A stretch of 5,563 nt of DNA from Pseudomonadota bacterium (GCA_030673585.1 DAOVIU010000116.1:1-5563); one strand, 5' to 3'; shown: positions 1 through 5,563, counted from the first letter of the stretch. Numbers and translations: made by a program. The notes: generated by a model not told the origin, from the letters alone.

Positions 1-1
1 C

Positions 2-1138
2 GGAAACCTGGCGGCAGTATCGGCTGAGGGACAGATCAGTTTCTATGAAAACGGCCTATGGATGTTCACACACCCCGATCTGCTCACGGCGGAGGAATCG
101 GTCCACTTCGCCCTGCTCCAACATTCCGATCCCAAAAGAATCCTCCTGGTAGGTGGCGGGATCTCCGGCTCCCTGGCTCAGATATTAAAACACCCCACGG
201 TTTCCGGAGTGGACTACGTCGAATTGGACCCCAAGCTCATCGCGATGGGAAGGCGAATCCTTCCCCCGAAAGCGACTCGGGCCCTGAATGATCCGCGGGT
301 CCGTCTCATCCACGCCGATGGCCGCAAACACATCAAGACCACGGAGTCGCGGTATGATGTCGTCGTCATCAACCTCCCGGATCCAATGACCGCCCAGCTC
401 AACCGATTCTACACCGTGGAATTCTTCCAAGAGGCGAAGAGAATCACCCTTCCCGGGGGCATCCTCTCCCTCAGCCTCACATCCTCGGAGAACATCATCG
501 GCCCAACGCTCGCGCAGCTCCTCAACTCGCTGCATCGGTCCATGTCCGTAGCATACAGGGACGTCCTCGTCCTCCCCGGGGGCACGGCTCGCTTCTTCGG
601 CTCCATGGAAGCGGGGACTCTGGTTTCCGATCCTCAGGTCTTGGTGGACAGGATCAGGGAGAGGCATTTAGCGCTAAAATACGTGAGGGGATATTACCTC
701 TTATTTAACCTCTCCCGGGAAAGGTTGGACTATTTTCAAGGAATCTTGCAGGCGGCCAAAGGGACCAGGATCAACCGCGATCTCACCCCTTCCTGCTACT
801 ATTGCGACAGCGTGCATTGGAGCGCTCAATACACGCCGCGGTTGAAGGGGATAGTCCTCTTTATGGGCCGGATCGAATCGATGTGGTTTCTTCTGCCTGT
901 CGCGATAGTGACCGTGCTGTTGCTCTCCTTCGCCCGCCGAAAGGCCCGGGAAAAGGCCTTGAATCCCGTGGTGCTCTATGCCGTTTTCGTGACGGGGTAT
1001 TCCGAGATGACCTTGAACGTGGTCCTCATCCTGGCCTTTCAGATCCTCTACGGCTATGTCTACCATAAGATCGCCATATTGATAACCGCTTACATGATCG
1101 GCCTGATCCTCGGAAGCTGGCATATCACTCCCTCATGA
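2..1138 (+). CDS. Spermidine-synthase-like methyltransferase-fold domain with C-terminal membrane segments (5' partial, ends at in-frame TGA)
   Basis: The frame is open to the left edge, so the true start lies upstream. Met at 62 is probably internal, because the 20 codons before it (GNLAAVSAEGQISFYENGLW) match the beta-strand lead-in of aminopropyltransferases. Visible motifs, counted from the first codon, are the nucleotide-binding GGG loop (51-53), the acidic strand end VDYVELDP (70-77), HADGR (104-108) and NLPDP (124-128). These mark the spermidine synthase fold, which transfers aminopropyl groups from decarboxylated SAM to polyamines. The canonical first catalytic Asp of the D-x-x-DP motif is Asn here, so polyamine synthase activity is not assured. 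From about residue 280 the chain has roughly three hydrophobic membrane segments, an architecture known from membrane-fused spermidine synthases. After 378 codons the frame meets TGA, and the family-like sequence resumes directly after it in the same frame. The fold is well supported; the enzymatic role is inference. Confidence 0.85.
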   Translation, partial: GNLAAVSAEGQISFYENGLWMFTHPDLLTAEESVHFALLQHSDPKRILLVGGGISGSLAQILKHPTVSGVDYVELDPKLIAMGRRILPPKATRALNDPRVRLIHADGRKHIKTTESRYDVVVINLPDPMTAQLNRFYTVEFFQEAKRITLPGGILSLSLTSSENIIGPTLAQLLNSLHRSMSVAYRDVLVLPGGTARFFGSMEAGTLVSDPQVLVDRIRERHLALKYVRGYYLLFNLSRERLDYFQGILQAAKGTRINRDLTPSCYYCDSVHWSAQYTPRLKGIVLFMGRIESMWFLLPVAIVTVLLLSFARRKAREKALNPVVLYAVFVTGYSEMTLNVVLILAFQILYGYVYHKIAILITAYMIGLILGSWHITPS

Positions 1139-1549
1139 GAGAGGGGGAGGAAACCCCTGCGGGCGCTGAGGCCCAATCAAGGGGCCCGTGCCCTGTATCC
1201 CGTCCTCCTTCTCGGGGTAATCACCTTGTTCCACGGCTCGCATTACCTCCCGTTAACATCGTCCGTTCTGGAGGTTGGATTTCCGCTCTTGACCCTGGTG
1301 GCCGGCTATCTGGGAGGATTGCACTTTCCCCTGGCCAATGCCATATATTTGGCCGGGGGGAGGGAAGTGGGAAAAGTTGCCAGCCTGGTTTACGGAATGG
1401 ATTTGATAGGATCATCGGCTGGAGCACTTTCGGCCGGAGTCATACTGCTTCCCGTATTGGGAATTTCCGACACACTCTACTTGATTACAGCCCTCAACCT
1501 CTCCGCGCTGGGATTGCTCGGATTTATCCATACATTAAAGGGTCGATAG
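1139..1549 (+). pseudogene. C-terminal membrane part of the same spermidine-synthase-like protein, separated by one TGA
   Basis: This is 136 codons in exactly the same frame as the preceding gene, ending in TAG at 1547-1549. Right after the TGA comes a basic linker (ERGRKPLRAL), then hydrophobic segments ALYPVLLLGVITLF, FPLLTLVAGYLGGLHFPLAN, and a long glycine/alanine-rich pair ending in ALNLSALGLLGF. The motif GGLHFPLAN and the YGMDLIGSSAGAL stretch are what one expects at the C-terminus of membrane-fused spermidine synthases, so this is the missing tail rather than a separate gene. The only plausible internal start is TTG at 1226, which lies inside a membrane segment and has at best a weak ribosome binding site, so independent translation is doubtful. 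Possible explanations are a nonsense mutation, a sequencing error or readthrough. Confidence 0.7.
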
Positions 1550-1568
1550 GGAATTGATGGACGGGTTT

Positions 1569-2741
1569 TTAGATCCATATCCCAGGCACGATGTGTCCGC
1601 AGTAACGGCATTTTCGCCCGATCAGCTGGTTCTGGAGGATGCGGTAACCTATTCGCTGGATCAGTAACTTCTTACAGTCGGAACAGTAGGTGTTCTCCCC
1701 CTCGTGGCCGGGCACGTTTCCAATATACACGTATTCCAGCCCGACGGAAAGCGCAACCCTTCTGGCCCGCTCCAGGGTCGCTACGGGCGTCGGGGGCAAG
1801 TTTTTCAGCTTATACATGGGATAGAATCGGGAAAAGTGAAGGGGGGTATCCGATCCCAGCTCTTCTCTGATCCAGGTGCACATCTGCCGAATCCTATCCA
1901 TGTCATCGTTTTTCGTGGGGACCACTAAATTGACGATCTCCACATGGACCCCTTCCCTTCTTAAGGTCTTGAGGCCGTCCAGGACCGGCTGCAGCGTTCC
2001 TTCAGTGAGGCTTCGGTAGTACTCTTCCGTGAATCCCTTCAGGTCAATACAGGCCGCATCAAGGACTTTACAAAGGGCCTTTAAGGGCTTTTGATTGATG
2101 TACCCATTGGAGTGGCAGACGTTGAGAATCCCCTCTTTTTTGGCCAGGGCGCCGATATCGTACATGTATTCGTAGAAGATGGTGGGTTCCACATAGGTCG
2201 AGGCTATTGATTTGCAGTCCGTCATCTTTGCCGCTGCCACAACCAACTCGGCGGGCATGTCGAAATTTGCCGTCTCCTCAGGCCTTGCCTGGGATATCTC
2301 ATAATTCTGACAGAATTTGCAGTCGAAATTGCACCCCGCCGTGGCAATGGAAAATGAACCCGACGCCGGAAGGACATGGAAGAAGGGCTTTTTCTCTATT
2401 GGATCTATATGCCAGGTGACGGGATTTCCGTACACCAGGCTATAGTATTTGCCGTCGCGATTCTCCCGCACCTCGCAGTACCCCCTCTCTCCGCCTGAAA
2501 CCACGCATTCCCTGGGGCATAGGTCGCACCGGATCTGTTTGCCCTCCAAGGGCGTGTAGTAGGGGGAAAGCTTTGTCCTAATCAGGCCCCATTCCCTCCT
2601 GATATTATAGGCCTCGGCCCTTTTCACTACAGGGAAAAGGGAGGGAATGCTCGCCAGAGAGGAAAACAGAAGGGAATATTTCGCACAGGTCCCCAAGAAT
2701 TGCCTTCTGCTCATCCCTTTTCGAATGGATTTCTCTCTCAT
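1569..2741 (-). CDS. amrS: AmmeMemoRadiSam system radical SAM enzyme with Tat-type leader
   Basis: This 390-residue protein carries the radical SAM cluster motif CNFDCKFC (Cys137, 141, 144), which binds the 4Fe-4S cluster that cleaves SAM. Before it is a Cys set typical of the AmmeMemoRadiSam radical SAM family (C72, C75, C79, C89) followed by VRENRDGKYYSLVYG and DPIEKKPFFHVLP. After it are two CxxC knuckles (C353/C356 and C378/C381). The family is related to pyruvate formate-lyase activases; its substrate is unknown. The N-terminus is unusual: SRRQFLG (11-17), a hydrophobic stretch (about 22-38) and an AEA site near 42-44 look like a twin-arginine signal. The ATG at 2741 is chosen because AAGG lies 8 bases upstream and it gives the basic n-region; Met10 has its SD-like bases directly abutting it. 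It is the last gene of the minus-strand cluster, 170 bases after amrA, and converges on the spermidine-synthase-like gene. Confidence 0.92.
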   Translation of the reverse strand: MREKSIRKGMSRRQFLGTCAKYSLLFSSLASIPSLFPVVKRAEAYNIRREWGLIRTKLSPYYTPLEGKQIRCDLCPRECVVSGGERGYCEVRENRDGKYYSLVYGNPVTWHIDPIEKKPFFHVLPASGSFSIATAGCNFDCKFCQNYEISQARPEETANFDMPAELVVAAAKMTDCKSIASTYVEPTIFYEYMYDIGALAKKEGILNVCHSNGYINQKPLKALCKVLDAACIDLKGFTEEYYRSLTEGTLQPVLDGLKTLRREGVHVEIVNLVVPTKNDDMDRIRQMCTWIREELGSDTPLHFSRFYPMYKLKNLPPTPVATLERARRVALSVGLEYVYIGNVPGHEGENTYCSDCKKLLIQRIGYRILQNQLIGRKCRYCGHIVPGIWI

Positions 2742-2812
2742 ACCGGGAACCTTGAATTGATTACCTCGAGCCCAGAGGGCTGCTCTTTCCCCTCCTGCTG
2801 GCCCGTCAACAT
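2738..2812 (-). CDS. Possible 24-codon small ORF overlapping the amrS start
   Basis: An ATG at 2812 opens 24 codons (MLTGQQEGKEQPSGLEVI...) ending in a TGA that overlaps the amrS start codon as ATGA. A GGAG lies 6 bases before the ATG (2819-2822), which is good ribosome-binding-site spacing. The layout is what translational coupling would look like: ribosomes ending the small ORF could restart on amrS. The peptide is polar, has no motif I recognise and may be a chance ORF. It is offered as a candidate only. Confidence 0.2.
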   Translation of the reverse strand: MLTGQQEGKEQPSGLEVINSRFPV

Positions 2813-2911
2813 CGGGAGCTCCGTTCCTTCCCCTTAATGAAATCCCGCATCCAAAAAGGTTTAAAGAATATCGGTGAAAAAGTCGCCTTTTCCGGGTTTT
2901 CGAGAGATCTT
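2742..2911. other. 170-base spacer between amrA and amrS
   Basis: This is the only sizeable gap in the minus-strand cluster; the other two junctions are 14 and 30 bases. I see no convincing promoter or strong hairpin-plus-T terminator. On the minus strand, a short inverted repeat (AGCCC-TCT-GGGCT) precedes amrS but has no T-run. The spacer holds the candidate small ORF and the degenerate copy of the amrA 3' end described separately. Whether amrS is cotranscribed with the upstream genes cannot be decided from sequence. Confidence 0.5.
2861..2881 (-). repeat. Degenerate second copy of the amrA 3' coding end
   Basis: On the minus strand this reads F-F-T-D-I-L-stop, in the same frame as amrA and 17 codons after its equivalent F-S-A-D-I-F-stop. 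Aligned base by base with 2912-2932 without gaps, 16 of 21 positions match, and all five differences are transitions. The Memo-AMMECR1 fusion upstream ends F-F-A-E-I-F-stop, so the echo resembles AMMECR1 C-termini in general. It may be a remnant of a further AMMECR1 copy, a small local duplication, or coincidence. Confidence 0.35.
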
Positions 2912-3478
2912 TTAGAAGATATCGGCGGAAAAAATCGAAATGACCACATCCTTATCCGTCCAGGCATCGGTGGGCAATCCGGCCTTGAGACAGGTGTGCT
3001 CCAGAAATGTCTTCCGATCCCAGCCGCATTCCGTAGCCACCTGGGGAAGGAGAAGACCGGAATAGTACCCCTTTTCTATGAGGATCCCATGCTTCCCCAC
3101 CTCGACCTCATCAACATGCTTGATTCGTCTCAGAGGGGTGAGCGCGGAGATCTCGATCTCCAAATCGGGAAGTTCCTTTTCGGTCACCGGGTCAAATCGA
3201 GGATCGTTGAAGGCTGCCTGGGCGGCCATTTCCTCAACCGTCTCATAGAGCGGTTTATAGGCTTGTACGTAGCCAATACATCCCCTAAGCTGGCCTTTCT
3301 TGTTAATGGTAACAAATGCTCCCCTCTTCTCCTTTAACATCTGGGAGTCAACCGCAAACTCCGGCACCGGCTTTCCCCGGGCTTTGTTCTCGACCACCGT
3401 CTCGGCGATGTGTCGAAGGGTCTTTTTGTCTTGGTCGCTCAACCCTAAATCTACCCCCGCCCTTTCGCGTTCCCTCAT
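2912..3478 (-). CDS. amrA: AMMECR1-domain protein, AmmeMemoRadiSam system protein A
   Basis: This 188-residue protein is an AMMECR1-domain protein. It contains the signature LRGCIG, preceded by GAFVT and followed by AAFNDPRFDPVTEKELPDLE, LTPLRR, VGKHGILIEKGYYSGLLLPQV and a WDRKTFLEHTCLKAGLP block. AMMECR1 is a small conserved domain of unknown biochemical function; human AMMECR1 is named from the Alport-syndrome deletion region. In bacteria and archaea it travels with Memo and a radical SAM enzyme. The conserved domain begins near residue 13 (LSDQDK), so the first twelve residues are poorly constrained. ATG at 3478 is the only ATG in place, with a G-rich run directly against it; TTG at 3442 is an alternative. 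It shares a frame with the upstream amrB and is about two-thirds identical by eye, without gaps, to the AMMECR1 half of the neighbouring fusion. Confidence 0.93.
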   Translation of the reverse strand: MRERERAGVDLGLSDQDKKTLRHIAETVVENKARGKPVPEFAVDSQMLKEKRGAFVTINKKGQLRGCIGYVQAYKPLYETVEEMAAQAAFNDPRFDPVTEKELPDLEIEISALTPLRRIKHVDEVEVGKHGILIEKGYYSGLLLPQVATECGWDRKTFLEHTCLKAGLPTDAWTDKDVVISIFSADIF

Positions 3479-3508
3479 CTCCCCCCCCGTGTTGCCCTAT
3501 CCGGGGAA
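3479..3508 (-). other. In-frame amrB-amrA junction with a G8 tract at the amrA start
   Basis: The 30 bases between the amrB TAA and the amrA ATG are ten codons in the same frame as both genes, with a single TAG among them. The last ten bases before ATG are eight G followed by AG, directly abutting the start. That is too close for an ordinary Shine-Dalgarno site, so amrA may rely on coupling to amrB translation. The corresponding stretch is absent from the fused paralogue. Confidence 0.6.
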
Positions 3509-4366
3509 TTATGGTACCTCTTTCCGTTCCCCGGTGCGATAAAAAACCCCCGCCAAATAGCCCACGGTGTAATTGCCAGGCCTTTTATCACCGGTCACGT
3601 CCCCGGAATTGGTGAGCTTCAAAACCCTTCCCCTGTCCCCTCCCAGGGCTTTAGCCGCCATCATCGCCGTCAGAATGGGACCTTCGCCGCAGGCCTGACA
3701 CCTTCCCCCTCGCAAATCCTCCGCCAGCCCATCGATGTCGAACTGGTCGACGTGGCGGGCCAAAATCTCATCCTGCGCCACCACCTGCTGGTAATTATAG
3801 CCGTGGGTCAGGTCGGAGCTGGCCACAATGAGGCAATTCCTATCCTTCACCGAGTTCGCAATAGCCTCCCCAAGGGACTGGCATATCTCATAGCCCGCTC
3901 CGCCCATCAGGACAATGGGAACCAGCTTATACTTCTCGAGGGAGACTTGGAGAAAGGGGAGTTGAACCTCCAGGGAATGTTCCCCGGCGTGGGCCTCGGG
4001 AATGAACTGAAAACGCCTGTCAAACGTCATGATCTCGTCACACATCTCCCCATCTACGGTGACCACCCCCAAGGGGGTCCCAAATCCCCCGCGATGATAG
4101 ATTGAGGCCCCTTCAAAGGGCCACTGATGGCTGGGGGCGATCACGATGACATCATCGAAATCCATCCCCTCCACTAACTTGTAGGCATAGGCGGCCACCT
4201 GGCCCGAATATGCGTAACCGGCGTGGGGGGAAATCAGGCCAATAACCTCTCCCTCGACGGCGGCTTTCTCCGCATCTCTCAAATACCCCCTAACGTCATC
4301 GGCCAGCGCATCCGGGTTTGAGGGGTAGAAGGCTCCGGCAACAGCCGGTTCTCTCAGATTCTCCAT
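3509..4366 (-). CDS. amrB: Memo-family protein, AmmeMemoRadiSam system protein B
   Basis: This 285-residue protein is a complete Memo-family protein. The N-terminal REPAVAGAFYP motif, SPHAGY (His48), APSH (His80), EHSLEVQLPFLQ (His130), SSDLTHGY (His188) and RCQACGEGP (Cys223, Cys226) are all present. In human MEMO1, His49, His81 and Cys244 form a metal site that binds iron or copper; His48, His80 and probably Cys226 correspond, so the site appears intact. The fold is related to class III (LigB-type) extradiol dioxygenases. The reaction in prokaryotes is not established, and association with AMMECR1 and a radical SAM enzyme is the main clue. ATG at 4366 is supported by GAGGTG five bases upstream. 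It starts 14 bases after the stop of the Memo-AMMECR1 fusion and is followed in frame by amrA, consistent with one operon. No signal peptide is visible, so a cytoplasmic location is expected. Confidence 0.94.
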   Translation of the reverse strand: MENLREPAVAGAFYPSNPDALADDVRGYLRDAEKAAVEGEVIGLISPHAGYAYSGQVAAYAYKLVEGMDFDDVIVIAPSHQWPFEGASIYHRGGFGTPLGVVTVDGEMCDEIMTFDRRFQFIPEAHAGEHSLEVQLPFLQVSLEKYKLVPIVLMGGAGYEICQSLGEAIANSVKDRNCLIVASSDLTHGYNYQQVVAQDEILARHVDQFDIDGLAEDLRGGRCQACGEGPILTAMMAAKALGGDRGRVLKLTNSGDVTGDKRPGNYTVGYLAGVFYRTGERKEVP

Positions 4367-4371
4367 AGAAA

Positions 4372-4377
4372 CACCTC
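4372..4377 (-). promoter_or_regulatory. Ribosome binding site of amrB
   Basis: GAGGTG on the minus strand, five bases before the ATG at 4366, within the 14-base gap after the stop of the fusion gene. It fixes the amrB start. Confidence 0.7.
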
Positions 4378-4380
4378 ATC

Positions 4381-5563
4381 TCAAAAAATTTCTGCGAAGA
4401 AGACATAAATTATCGTTTCCCTGTCCTTCCAGGCATCTTTGGGCAACCCGGCCTTGAGACAGGTATACTCAAGGAACGTCTTGCGATCCCATCCATGCTC
4501 CATAGCCACCTGGGGAAGGAGAAGGCCGGAATAGAACCCTTTTTTCATGAGGATCCCATGCTTCCCCACCTCGATCTCATCGACCTGCTTGACTCGTCTC
4601 AGGGGGGTCAGCACGGAGATCTCGATCTCCAGATTCGGGAGCTCGGCCTCCGTAACGGGGTTAAAACGGGGATCATTGAATGCCGCTGCCACCGCCATTT
4701 CCCCCACTATCTTGTACAAAGGCTTATTGCCTATAATATGGCCAATGCACCCCCTGAGCTGACCACCTTTCTTAAGGGTTACAAAGGCCCCCTTCTTCTC
4801 CATTAAGGCCCGGGACTCAACCGTAAAACCCGGCACCGGCTTCCCCCGGGCCACATCTTCTATCACCCTGCGGGCGATGCGGTGCAACAGCTGCTTCTCC
4901 TCCTCCGTTAGCCCTTTCGGCGATTTCTCGAAGGCCTGGTACAACGCGGCAGCCATGTATCCCACTACGTAACTTCCGGGGCTTTTCTTCCCGGTTACAT
5001 CCCCGGAATTGGTCAACTTCAGGACTTGCACCCTATTGGCGCCCAGGCCTCCAGCTGCCATCATGGCCACCACCATGGGTCCCCCCCCACAGGCCTGACA
5101 CCTACGGTTCCTCAAATCCTCCTCCAAACCAGCGATATCGAACTGCCCCACGCGGCGGGCGAGGACCTCATCCTGCGCCACCACCTGTCGGTAGCTATAG
5201 CTATGAGTCAAGTCGGTACTGGCTATGATCAAGGCCCTTCTCCCCTCGAGGGATTTGATAATCGTCTGACTTAATTGTTGACAAACCTCTAGGTTCCATG
5301 TGGGGCCCATTACCATCGGTACTAAGCTGAACCCCTTGAGGACACTCTGGAGAAAGGGTATCTGTACCTCGAGGGAGTGCTCTTGGCTGTGGGCCTGAGG
5401 GAGGTAATCGATGATCTTGCTCTGCTGGACCATCCTCCGGGAAAGTTCCTTATTGATAGGCACAATCCCCAAGGGAGTCTCGTATCCATCGCCATCGTAT
5501 ATGGATGCCCCCACGAAATCGACCCGGTGGCTGGGGGCGATCACGATGACATCATCGAAATCC
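4381..5563 (-). CDS. amrB: Memo-AMMECR1 fusion protein, AmmeMemoRadiSam proteins B and A in one chain (5' partial)
   Basis: The frame is open to the right edge. The GTG at 5544 is internal, because the residues before it (DFDDVI) match those before APSH in the neighbouring amrB. The visible 393 residues comprise the Memo domain from just before APSH, with EHSLEVQIPFLQ, STDLTHSY and RCQACGGGP, followed after VVGYMAAALY and a nine-residue linker by a complete AMMECR1 domain with LRGCIG, FNDPRFNPV, LTPLRR and VGKHGILMKKGFYSG. The visible His and the Cys of the Memo metal site are kept; the first His lies off the edge. The gene ends in TGA at 4381. Both halves are clear paralogues of the free-standing amrB and amrA that follow, so the locus encodes the pair twice. 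Fusing the two domains supports the view that Memo and AMMECR1 act in direct contact. The complete length cannot be given. Confidence 0.93.
   Translation of the reverse strand, partial: DFDDVIVIAPSHRVDFVGASIYDGDGYETPLGIVPINKELSRRMVQQSKIIDYLPQAHSQEHSLEVQIPFLQSVLKGFSLVPMVMGPTWNLEVCQQLSQTIIKSLEGRRALIIASTDLTHSYSYRQVVAQDEVLARRVGQFDIAGLEEDLRNRRCQACGGGPMVVAMMAAGGLGANRVQVLKLTNSGDVTGKKSPGSYVVGYMAAALYQAFEKSPKGLTEEEKQLLHRIARRVIEDVARGKPVPGFTVESRALMEKKGAFVTLKKGGQLRGCIGHIIGNKPLYKIVGEMAVAAAFNDPRFNPVTEAELPNLEIEISVLTPLRRVKQVDEIEVGKHGILMKKGFYSGLLLPQVAMEHGWDRKTFLEYTCLKAGLPKDAWKDRETIIYVFFAEIF
4381..5563 (-). repeat. Tandem paralogous unit 2 (fused form), continuing past the right edge
   Basis: Direct-orientation paralogue of 2912-4163, offset by 1400 bases in the Memo part and 1469 bases in the AMMECR1 part. 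The identical 33-base block runs to the window end, so the duplicated region continues beyond it. Confidence 0.8.

Larger units (their letters stand above)
2912..4163 (-). repeat. Tandem paralogous unit 1 (split amrB/amrA form)
   Basis: 1252 bases from the amrA stop to within amrB, collinear with 4381-5563 of 1183 bases. The 69-base difference falls entirely at the domain junction, and elsewhere the protein alignment needs no gap. Identical DNA blocks include 33 bases at 4131-4163 (matching 5531-5563) and 28 bases at 3078-3105 (matching 4547-4574). Confidence 0.8.

Noticed and set aside
701..1123. Minus-strand ORF opposite the spermidine-synthase-like gene
   Set aside because: Shadow of the coding strand; low-complexity translation with no recognisable motifs.
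1136..1190. TGA as a selenocysteine codon with a downstream SECIS hairpin
   Set aside because: Only a weak AGGGG/CCCCT pairing follows, with no clear bacterial SECIS geometry, and the position is in a linker between membrane segments where no redox residue is expected.
1135..1557. Plus-strand ORF starting at the ATGA overlapping the TGA of the spermidine-synthase-like gene
   Set aside because: It is in another frame; its translation is not membrane-like or recognisable, while the frame continuing from the upstream gene gives the expected family tail.
2775..2790. Inverted repeat in the amrA-amrS spacer as a terminator
   Set aside because: The stem is only five base pairs with no T-run in either orientation.
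2837..3337. Plus-strand 166-codon ORF opposite amrA
   Set aside because: It lies antisense to a clear AMMECR1 domain and its sequence is the reverse-strand image of it.
5542..5544. GTG as the start codon of the Memo-AMMECR1 gene
   Set aside because: The six codons upstream (DFDDVI) are identical to the internal residues of the paralogue amrB, so the gene continues past the right edge.

Overview
This window looks like a piece of a bacterial chromosome or metagenomic contig of fairly high GC, judged by eye. Genes are densely packed and both window ends cut through genes. The content suggests an anaerobic bacterium: an oxygen-sensitive radical SAM enzyme with a Tat-type leader, an AmmeMemoRadiSam gene set and a membrane-fused spermidine-synthase-like protein. 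Lineages such as Desulfobacterota or Nitrospirota would fit, but that is inference from gene content only. No rRNA, tRNA, CRISPR array, insertion sequence or phage gene is visible.

Layout. On the + strand, positions 2-1549 hold one reading frame of a polyamine-synthase-like protein with a C-terminal membrane domain. It is open at the left edge and is interrupted by one in-frame TGA at 1136-1138. It converges on a minus-strand cluster, with 19 bases between the two stop codons. In its transcriptional order (right to left) the cluster contains: a Memo-AMMECR1 fusion cut by the right edge (4381-5563); a free-standing Memo protein, amrB (3509-4366); a free-standing AMMECR1 protein, amrA (2912-3478); and a radical SAM enzyme, amrS, with a twin-arginine-type leader (1569-2741). 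A 170-base spacer (2742-2911) separates amrA from amrS. It holds a possible 24-codon ORF and a degenerate echo of the amrA 3' end.

How the genes fit together. AMMECR1, Memo and a dedicated radical SAM enzyme form the known but functionally unassigned AmmeMemoRadiSam system. The Memo-AMMECR1 pair is present twice in tandem, once fused and once split. Over the part visible here the two copies align without gaps except for exactly 69 bp (23 codons) at the domain junction. The split genes still share one reading frame, separated only by TAA, TAG and an ATG. This records a fusion or fission event inside one locus.

The most notable points are the fused/split tandem duplication, the predicted export signal on a radical SAM enzyme of this system, the single TGA in the polyamine-synthase-like gene, and the repeat of the amrA C-terminal coding end. 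The biochemical role of the system cannot be read from the sequence.
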